Assembly: GCA_900772495.1 (NCBI GenBank)
Contig: CAAHEJ010000069.1
Span: forward strand, 1-5,732
Direction: 5' to 3'
Length of the DNA stretch: 5,732 bases
DNA from: an uncultured Campylobacter sp.
GTDB lineage: Bacteria > Campylobacterota > Campylobacteria > Campylobacterales > Campylobacteraceae
Part shown: in pieces, positions 1 through 5,732 of the stretch
Numbering within the stretch: the first letter of the stretch is position 1
Layout of the letters: each line of letters starts with the position of its first letter
Notes under the pieces: model-generated
What the model was told of the DNA's origin: nothing
The model's input: only the letters and a program-made list of their open reading frames with translations
The model's database searches: none
Made by a program: the position numbers and the translations under genes

Positions 1-3000
1 CCGAGCTTTCAATAATCGCGCAGCCCGAATTAACCGCCAAAGCGTTGAATGGCGAGGCAAATGCTGATGAAATTATACCACAAAACGAGCTTAAAAGTCA
101 AGGTGAAAAAGAATTTTTAAGTCCAAATAGCGAGGATATTTTTGCTAAAACAACGCCCGAGCAAAGAAATCAAATTGTCAAAGGCATACAAGGCGAAATT
201 GATGAGCTTGTTAAAGCAAGTTATGAAATAGACGGCAAAATAAAACAAATCACAAAAGTAGCAAATGAACGAGCAGAAATAACAGGCAGATACTCACGCA
301 CGAGCGATGAGATAAAAGCTATCGATGCACTTAACAAAGAAAGCGAAAAGCTAGAAAAGGAAGTTTATAAATTACAAACGCTACAAAATTTTTTCAAAGG
401 CGATTTAAGTAATGATTTTTGGGAATTTTTACACAATTTTAACAACGAAAAGGCATTAAAATGGTATGAAAAAGAAATAAACAAAAGAGTTAAAAGCGTA
501 AGCGGCTATGAAATTCAAAAAGTTTCTCATAAAGTTTCACACATTAACCAAAACAATGATATAATGCCTGAAATTTCTCACAAAGGGGGACAAGATGGCA
601 CAAGCAACGCGAGCAACGGACTTAACGCTGCTGAAAAAGGAATGCCAACAAGCGAGCCAGAAAGAATTTCTGATGGATTATTTGGTAAAGAACAGCTTTC
701 TAACGAGCCAAGAGGCGCAGGAGCTGACCTTTCAAACAGCCCAACGCATAGACAGCAACCACAAACGCTATTTTCGCAAGGCGCGAGCGAGCCTAATGCA
801 AGTGGAGGACAGCAACGGGGAAGTAACGAACGATTACGAACCGCTAGTGGCGATTTACGCGGCGAAGTTAGCGGCGATGGACAAAATTTGCAAGCTCAAC
901 AAGGACATAATGTTTCAGAGCGATTTGGACAGGATAGAAGTGAGCAACATAGCCGAGCCAAACACACGATACGAGCTAACAGCAGCAGTGGAGCTAGCCA
1001 CAGCAATGCTACCGCGCAAGAGCTAGTAAGTGATACAAACGCAGCAGGGATTTTAAGCCCTGCTGAAAAAGCGACAATCGAAAATCAAACATTCACGCAA
1101 ACAATCGACCCCGCGAAATTTAACGCCAACGAGATTTTAAGCGCAAACATAAACGCCTTAAAAGTGCTTGATGAGCTTTTAATCACGCGAAACCTTGCCA
1201 CAAAAGAGCAAAAAGAGCTTTTAAGTGCATTTAGCGGCGCGGGCGGACGATTTAGCGATGAGCTAAATAAAATAAGAAAGGCAAATCCAAACGATGAACG
1301 ACTTGCCTACATAAACGGACTTTTAAAGCAAATCAACGAAAATCTACCAAAGGCAAGCGGGGAAATCGTAGATAAGGGACTATCTATCACTGACTTTTAC
1401 GCAAGAAGTGGCGATGCTTACTTTACGCCAACGCACATTATCAAGGCGATGAGCGATTTAGCTAAAAAAATGGGGCTAAAAGATGAAAGCTACATTTTAG
1501 AGCCAAGTGCTGGCGTGGGTAGGTTTTTGGGCTTTTTTGATGATAAACACGCTCACATTCACGCTGTGGAGCTTGACAAACTCAGCGCAAACATAGCCCG
1601 CAAGCTCTATCCAACCGCGCAAATAGAAAACGCGCCTTTTCAAAACTCACTCGCGGCGCGAAATATCGGCTCTTATGACTTAATCATCGGCAATCCACCT
1701 TATGCAAATGTGAAAATACAAGATAAGATGATACACGATTATTTTATGCTTAAAAGCATAGAAAATTTAAAAGAAAACGGCATAAGCATACAAATCGTAA
1801 CGCACAATTTTATGGATAAAATGTCAAGTGCTAAAATGCAAATCGCAAAAAATGCTGAATTTTTGGGCGGTGTTAGGTTGCCAAATGATACTTTTAAAGA
1901 TGCCAAAGTAACCACTGACATTTTGGTGTTTCGCAAGTTAAGAGCTGATGAAGTAGGCACGGCGGATACAAGCTGGACGAAGTTAAGCGACTTTGAAAAC
2001 GGGCTAAAAGTAAGCTCGTATTTTAAAGAACAAAAGCCGCAAAATGTTTTAGGTGAGCTTATCACGCAAAAAGGGCAATTCGGCGACAGCGTGGGCGTGA
2101 AAAGCACGGGTTTTGATTTAGAGAATTTAGACTTATCAAAATTCATCAAAGAAAGTAAAGAAGCCTTTCACACTGAAAAAATGCACCTAGCTTCTACTCA
2201 GCTTGCCGAGCCACAAAAAACGGGCAATTTTTACAAAGAAAATGGCGAAATTTTTCAAAACGGGCAAAAGGTGGATTTAAAAGAACGCTTGCAAGAGTAT
2301 GGTATAGATTGGGCGGACAGCACTTTTGAAAAACGCATAGGGGATTTTAAGGCGCAATTTGACAACATACAAGAGCTAAAAAACACGCTTTTGGACTTGC
2401 AAAAACTTGAACTTGTCGAGGACTTTGAAACGCCAAAGATGAAAGCCTTACGCGCAAAGTTAAATGCTGAATTTAACAAGCTCGTGGGGAAAGACGGCTC
2501 ACTTTATGATAAAAGGGGCAACGCAAAGGCTGAATTTAGCGTGTTTAGTATAATTGATGATACAAGTTTTGAGATTTTTGCCTTGCAAGATGCCAAAGGC
2601 GGCGCAAAGGCTGATATTTTCACAAAAAGGATAAATTATCCTTACAAACGCCCGATGAGTGCTGATAGCCTAGATGAAGCTATGCAGATTTCACGCAACG
2701 AATACGGCAAATACGACATAGGACGAATGAGCGACTTGCTGAACAAAAGCAAAGATGAAGTGAAAAACGAGCTTTTAGCGAACAAGTTTCTTTACATAGA
2801 CAGCAGCGGCAAAAATGTGCCAAAAGATGAGTTTTTAAGTGGCGATGTTAAGACAAAGTTAGAAAGATTTTACGATGAAAACGGCTTTTTGAAATTTAGC
2901 GATGATGAAAAAGTCGCTAAATTTCAAAGACAAGCCTTTGATGATTTAAAGGCAGTTATACCCAAAGATGTAGAGTTGCCTTTAATCAACATACCTTTGG

Positions 3001-5732
3001 GCGCGACTTTTTTAGATAAGCGCATTTTGAACGAATTTTTAAAAGATGAGTTGGGTTTGCGCGTGGATAAACTCGACTACAACAAAGAATTCGGTTGGGA
3101 ATTTAAATTTTATGGAAACGAAAAGCCTATTGATGAGTTTGTCATCGCAACAAGTGATGATTTTGCCACAAATACAGGCATAAGGCAAATCAACGCCATT
3201 TCTTACTTAAATGATATGCTTAACAACAGGACTTTACAAGTAAAAAGAAGCGTTAAGCAACAAGCCGACAGCACAAAAATTTTTAGAGACCCCATAGCCT
3301 CGCAACAGCTTGAAAGAATGAGCCGCGCTATCGAGCAAAGATTTATGGACTTTATCCAAAATCACGCTGAATTTGCGCCTTTGGCTTTAAGGCAGTATAA
3401 TGATACTTTTAATCGCTGGGTAGCTCGCAAGTATGACGGCAGCCACCTTGAATTTATCGGCAAAAACCGCGACATAGACCCACGCCCACACCAAAAGAAC
3501 GGCGTTTATCGCATTTTAAGCGAGGCAAAAACGCTTTTAGCTCACGCGGTTGGCACGGGCAAAACCTACACAATGGGACTTTCAGCCGTTGAAGCCAAAA
3601 GGCTTGGAATGGTATCAAAACCGATGATTGCAACGCCGAACAATGTCGCCCCGCAGCTTGCAAAAGAGTTAAGAAAACTTTACCCAAATGCAAGGATTAA
3701 GCTCGTGCAAGGCGTTTCAAAAAAGACAAAGAATTTACAGCTTGCTGAGCTTAAAAAGAACGATTATGACATTATAGTTTGCTCGATGACAGCCTTTGAA
3801 AGTATGAATGTCAGCCCTAGTGCTTATAAGATGTATTATGACACCGAAATGCAACACCTTTTGAAATTAGAAAAAGAGCTTTTAAACGACCCAACGGCGA
3901 GCAAAAAGCAAATTGACGGCATAGCCAAACGCATAGAGAATTTAGACAAGAAAATCAATGCTTATTTAGAAAGAGTGCAAAAAGACGAGCAAAGCGTGTT
4001 TTTTGATGACATAGGCGTGGATATGCTTTTAGCTGATGAAGCGCATTATTTTAAATCCTTGCCGATAATCACTAAACAATACAATGTGCGCGGTATAGGT
4101 AGTGCGAATTCAAACCGCGCTATTGATGCTTACATAAAAATACACTCAAAGCCCGAAATGAAAGTAGTTTTTGCCACAGGCACGCCGATAACAAACTACA
4201 TAAGCGACATTTATGTAATGCAACGCTTTTTAGGTGCTGAAAGATTAAAGGCGCAAGGAATGGAAGCCTTTGATGAGTGGAGCAAAATGCACGCTCGCAC
4301 AAGTAGCGAATTTGAGCTAAAAAGCACAGGCGAATACAAGCTCACTACACGCTTGCGCGACTTTACGAACTTGCCCGAACTGCAAATGGCTTACCTTGAA
4401 TTTGCCGACATTGTAAGTAAAGATGATATGCTTGCGGATTTACTCGCACGCGGTTTAAAGCCAGCTGAACCGCCGATAAAGTATGAAAACGCACTTTTAG
4501 AACGCTCACAAGCGCAAAGTGATTTTATGAAAGATATTATAAGGCGAAGCAATGAGCTTGCCCAAAACCCAAGAGCCGCACAAGAAAAAGGCGGCGACAA
4601 TCATCTTAAAATCATCAGCGACACAAACAAAGCTAGCCTTGATATGCGTTTAATCAACCCATCTTTGCCCCGCGATGAAAACGGCAAAATAGCAAAATGC
4701 GCTGAAAATGTTTTAAAAGTCTATAAAGAATTTGACGAACACAAAGGCACGCAGCTTGTGTTTTTAGACACTTCAACGCCAAAAAGCAAAAAGAAAATGA
4801 AAGCCGAAACAAAGGCAAAAAAAGAAAAAGAGTTAGCAGAGCTACAAGCAAAGCTAGATGAGCCTGAAAACTACTCAAACGAGCAGTTAGAAAAGATGAC
4901 AAATAAGGCTGAAAAGTTAAGCGAGGAATTAGAAAGCCACGATTTAACGAAATTTAGTGCTTATGAGGATTTAAAAGAACTTTTAATCCAAAAAGGCATA
5001 AAAGAGGACGAAATAGCCTTTATACACGATTATGACACGGAAAAAAAGGCGTTAGAACTCAACCGCAAAATCAACGATGGCGAAATTCGTGTTTTACTTG
5101 GTAGCACCAAAAAAATGGGCGCAGGCTCAAATTTTCAAGAAAGACTAGCGGCTATCCATAATTTAGATTTAGACTGGACGCCTGCAAATATGGAACAAAG
5201 ACTTGGGCGTATCGAGCGACAAGGAAACTCACTCTTTGAAAACATACCAAATTTTGAAGCAAGGGTGTTTAACTATCTCACCAAAGAAATGAGCGACAGC
5301 CTTATGCTGCAAGTGCTATCACGCAAACAAAAGCTGATAAAGCAACTGCAAAAACGCGATATATCTTTAAGACAACTTGTCGATACTAGCGAGGATAATT
5401 TGTTTGGGCAGTTACAAGCGGCAAGCTCGCCTTATGCGAAACAACTTATGGAAATTTTTAGCTTGCAAAATGAAGTTTCAACGCTTGAAAATGCGCTCAA
5501 AACAAATCAAAGTGTCATCACTAGCCGCACAAACTACATAAACAAAACGCACAAAGAGCTAGAAAAAATCGCAAGGCAAAAAGAGTTTTTAAACCGCTTT
5601 GAAAACACAAGAGGCAATGTTTTAGAAGTGGGCGGCAAGAGCTTTGACTTTGACGATAAAGAAGCTATAAAAGCCATAAATGACGCACTTTATAAAGAAC
5701 TCACAGGCTTTAACGGCGGCGTGCAAGAAATA
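1..5732 (+). CDS. Giant N6-adenine DNA methylase / SNF2-like helicase fusion, partial at both ends
   Basis: An uninterrupted frame (first full codon at base 3, 1910 codons) has neither its start nor its stop in the window. It joins an S-adenosylmethionine-dependent adenine-N6 methylase (residues about 370-670) to an ATP-dependent SF2 helicase/translocase (about 1160-1775). The conserved stretches between them are typical of the large methylase-helicases of conjugative elements and phages (DarB-like): a GAGG module at 412-415, an EFLSGDVKTKL element at 943-953 and a YDGSHLEF element before the helicase. Family members are cytoplasmic and are thought to modify or protect element DNA against restriction, or to act on DNA during transfer. 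That role is inferred here, and no nuclease motif was seen. Residues 198-342 form a disordered-looking linker that also encodes the nested ORF at 595-1026. All key catalytic motifs look intact, so the protein is probably active. Certain as a coding region, strong for both domains, weak for the biological role. Confidence 0.96.
519..585 (+). repeat. Three related 12-bp direct repeats around the candidate promoter
   Basis: AAAGTTTCTCAT (519-530) is followed directly by AAAGTTTCACAC (531-542, 10 of 12 identical), and GAAATTTCTCAC (570-581) is a third, looser copy. Shifted slightly, TTTCTCATAAAG (523-534) and TTTCTCACAAAG (574-585) match at 11 of 12 positions, 51 bases apart. They flank the candidate -35 and -10 boxes and reach the Shine-Dalgarno sequence. 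In the giant protein they encode a (Val/Ile)-Ser-His-Lys repeat, so a peptide-level origin is equally possible. Confidence 0.4.
536..565 (+). promoter_or_regulatory. Candidate sigma70 promoter for the nested ORF
   Basis: TTCACA (536-541, five of six matches to TTGACA) is followed after 18 bases by TATAAT (560-565), a perfect -10 box. TGA precedes it, giving an extended -10 (TGnTATAAT). Transcription would start near 571-573, leaving a leader of about 23 bases with the Shine-Dalgarno sequence in its middle and ATG at 595. All of it lies inside codons of the giant gene. TATAAT occurs elsewhere in this AT-rich window (2549-2554, 3396-3401), so the case rests on the combination of elements and their spacing. 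Confidence 0.45.
582..590 (+). promoter_or_regulatory. Shine-Dalgarno sequence of the nested ORF
   Basis: AAAGGGGGA resembles AAGGAGG with one mismatch in its core. The G run ends five bases before ATG at 595, which is good ribosome-binding spacing. In the giant gene the same bases read Lys-Gly-Gly, so they need not be selected for binding. The match still fixes the nested start. Confidence 0.55.
595..1026 (+). CDS. Nested overlapping ORF, 143-aa protein of unknown function
   Basis: This ORF lies wholly inside the methylase-helicase gene, in the +1 frame relative to it. ATG at 595 is the only ATG possible, because an in-frame TAA at 562-564 closes the frame upstream. It is preceded by AAAGGGGGA (582-590) at Shine-Dalgarno distance, and it ends with TAG at 1024-1026 followed directly by TAA. 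The product is about 16 kDa with balanced charge (about 20 acidic and 19 basic residues), regular hydrophobic spacing, Cys17 and Cys99, no Trp, and no signal peptide or membrane segment. A long amphipathic helix is likely around residues 81-107. I do not recognise the family. The host frame here is a Ser/Gly/Gln-rich linker, the usual setting for overprinted genes. Against it: third-position GC is about 60% in this frame but about 34% in the host frame, so host-like codon bias follows the giant gene. A chance opening is the main alternative. Its position suggests co-transfer with, and perhaps cooperation with, the methylase-helicase. Confidence 0.6.
   Translation: MAQATRATDLTLLKKECQQASQKEFLMDYLVKNSFLTSQEAQELTFQTAQRIDSNHKRYFRKARASLMQVEDSNGEVTNDYEPLVAIYAAKLAAMDKICKLNKDIMFQSDLDRIEVSNIAEPNTRYELTAAVELATAMLPRKS
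1042..1065 (+). other. Perfect 8-bp hairpin just after the nested ORF stop codons
   Basis: CAGCAGGG (1042-1049) and CCCTGCTG (1058-1065) are exact reverse complements around an 8-base loop, with six G-C pairs in the stem. The hairpin begins 15 bases after the nested TAG. On the + strand it is followed by an A run, not a U run, so it is not a classic intrinsic terminator. It could stabilise a transcript 3' end, pause polymerase or slow ribosomes on the giant mRNA. The host frame reads Asn-Ala-Ala-Gly-Ile-Leu-Ser-Pro-Ala-Glu here. Confidence 0.5.
1110..2000 (+). other. N6-adenine DNA methylase domain of the giant protein
   Basis: Motifs appear in the order X, I, II, IV. YFTP (residues 473-476, motif X-like) is followed by EPSAGVGRF (500-508), the S-adenosylmethionine-binding loop, then by an acidic residue in AVELD (Glu523). 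The catalytic NPPY (564-567, bases 1692-1703) marks exocyclic amino methylation, most likely adenine-N6. A leading helical module with FSGAGG (410-415) corresponds to the GWGG element of the large methylase-helicases. After the catalytic site come an extended ITS/THNFMD-like strand region and an RLPNDTF element typical of this group. The recognition sequence cannot be read from the DNA. Confidence 0.9.
2640..3090 (+). other. Conserved connector between methylase and helicase
   Basis: Residues about 886-956 (bases 2658-2870) contain a helical module ending in EFLSGDVKTKL, equivalent to the deYLSGnVreKL element of large element-borne methylase-helicases. A second element follows at about 980-1020, with INIPLGATFLDKRI matching the dI-LG-tWip pattern of the family. 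Neither has an assigned reaction. Their presence is what places this protein in the DarB-like class, as opposed to a chance fusion of a restriction-type methylase and a helicase. Confidence 0.7.
3480..5330 (+). other. SF2/SNF2-like helicase domain of the giant protein
   Basis: HQ at residues 1163-1164 precedes Walker A GTGKT (1184-1188, bases 3552-3566). Walker B DEAH lies at 1345-1348 (4035-4046) and motif III ATGTP at 1391-1395 (4173-4187). In lobe 2, motif V is GAGSNFQ (1706-1712) and motif VI is QRLGRIERQGN (1732-1742, with arginines 1733, 1736 and 1739). All ATP-binding and hydrolysis residues are present. A helical insertion separates the early lobe-1 motifs from DEAH (about 3850-4000). 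A second, Lys/Glu-rich insertion interrupts lobe 2 at 4782-4952. Translocation on double-stranded DNA is typical of such folds, while strand separation is unproven. Confidence 0.92.
5331..5732 (+). other. C-terminal helical tail of the giant protein
   Basis: After motif VI the chain continues as charged helices, including a likely coiled coil at residues about 1820-1865, and then a short Gly-containing strand region (VLEVGGKSFDF). This is the usual ending of the large methylase-helicases, so the true C-terminus is probably not far beyond the window. The helices may mediate self-association. Confidence 0.5.

Larger units (their letters stand above)
3..590 (+). other. Charged coiled-coil-like N-terminal region of the giant protein
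   Basis: Residues 1-196 as seen are rich in Lys, Glu, Ile and Leu. Heptad-like spacing over residues about 55-135 (bases 165-405) suggests long helices or a coiled coil, followed by a short aromatic-containing segment (Asp-Phe-Trp-Glu-Phe, about residues 139-143). GC content is low (about 33% for bases 61-600). I recognise no enzymatic motif. It may be a dimerisation or partner-binding arm, and more protein lies upstream of the window. Confidence 0.5.
591..1070 (+). other. Low-complexity, probably disordered linker of the giant protein
   Basis: In the giant frame, Ser, Gly, Asn, Gln and Ala make up about 54% of residues 198-342. Only three Phe are present and no Trp, Tyr or Cys, which predicts a flexible linker between the coiled-coil arm and the methylase. 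GC content is 50% over 601-1020, against 33% just upstream and 41% over 1081-1380. The stretch coincides almost exactly with the nested ORF. Confidence 0.75.

Noticed and set aside
582..594. Programmed frameshift or phase variation at the GGGGG run, fusing the giant protein's N-terminus to the nested frame
   Set aside because: Reaching the nested frame needs a +1 shift or a one-base deletion. Five G is short for phase variation, and the sequence is not a classic slippery site. A dedicated ATG with a Shine-Dalgarno sequence explains the frame more simply, though a fusion cannot be excluded.
1042..1070. Rho-independent terminator
   Set aside because: The stem is good, but neither strand has a U run directly after it; the + strand continues with A residues.
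1739..2149. 136-codon antisense ORF
   Set aside because: It lies opposite the methylase core, its product is dominated by Ser, Phe, Leu and Lys, and the sense strand there is conserved catalytic sequence. It is a shadow of the sense codons.
2549..3401. Other TATAAT matches at 2549-2554 and 3396-3401
   Set aside because: I see no Shine-Dalgarno sequence with an open frame after them, so they are expected background in AT-rich coding DNA.
1208..3896. Repeated AAAAAGAGCTTTTAA (around 1210 and 3880) and CGCAAAGGCTGA (around 2523 and 2604)
   Set aside because: They encode common Lys-Glu-Leu-Leu and Ala-Lys-Ala peptides with preferred codons, which explains the identity.
2255..4902. Five further antisense ORFs of 60-82 codons (2255-2479, 3454-3693, 4120-4302, 4391-4600, 4654-4902)
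   Set aside because: All are short, Ser/Leu/Phe/Cys-rich and opposite conserved helicase or connector sequence. I saw nothing in them to set them apart from sense-codon shadows.

Overview
The window is one open reading frame from edge to edge on the + strand. Codons start at base 3 and I read 1910 sense codons to base 5732 without a stop. It encodes most of a giant fused N6-adenine DNA methylase / SF2 (SNF2-like) helicase, of the type carried by conjugative plasmids, integrative conjugative elements and some phages (the DarB-like group). AT-leaning codon use and the general look of the protein suggest a Campylobacterota host (Campylobacter or Helicobacter-like) and a mobile element. This assignment is an inference, as no host marker or other gene is present. 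Both ends of the giant gene lie outside the window.

Layout of the giant protein: a charged coiled-coil-like N-terminal part (bases 3-590); a low-complexity Ser/Gly/Gln/Asn/Ala linker (about 590-1070); the methylase with its leading GAGG module, YFTP, EPSAGVGRF and NPPY motifs (about 1110-2000); a conserved connecting module (about 2640-3080); and a two-lobed helicase with GTGKT, DEAH, ATGTP, GAGSNFQ and QRLGRIERQGN motifs (about 3480-5330). A C-terminal coiled coil then runs off the window.

The most interesting signal is a second reading frame inside the linker. Bases 595-1026 encode a 143-residue, compositionally normal, helix-rich protein in the +1 frame relative to the giant gene. It has its own apparent expression signals: a near-consensus sigma70 promoter (TTCACA, 18-bp spacer, TGA-TATAAT), a purine-rich Shine-Dalgarno sequence five bases before its only ATG, and tandem stop codons (TAG TAA). 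A perfect 8-bp hairpin follows 15 bases after its TAG. The giant protein is disordered-looking in exactly this stretch, and GC content rises to 50% (33% upstream, about 41% downstream). This is the pattern expected of an overprinted, fully nested gene. I do not recognise the nested product. A plausible but unproven idea is that it works with the methylase-helicase, for example in protecting or processing the element's DNA during transfer.
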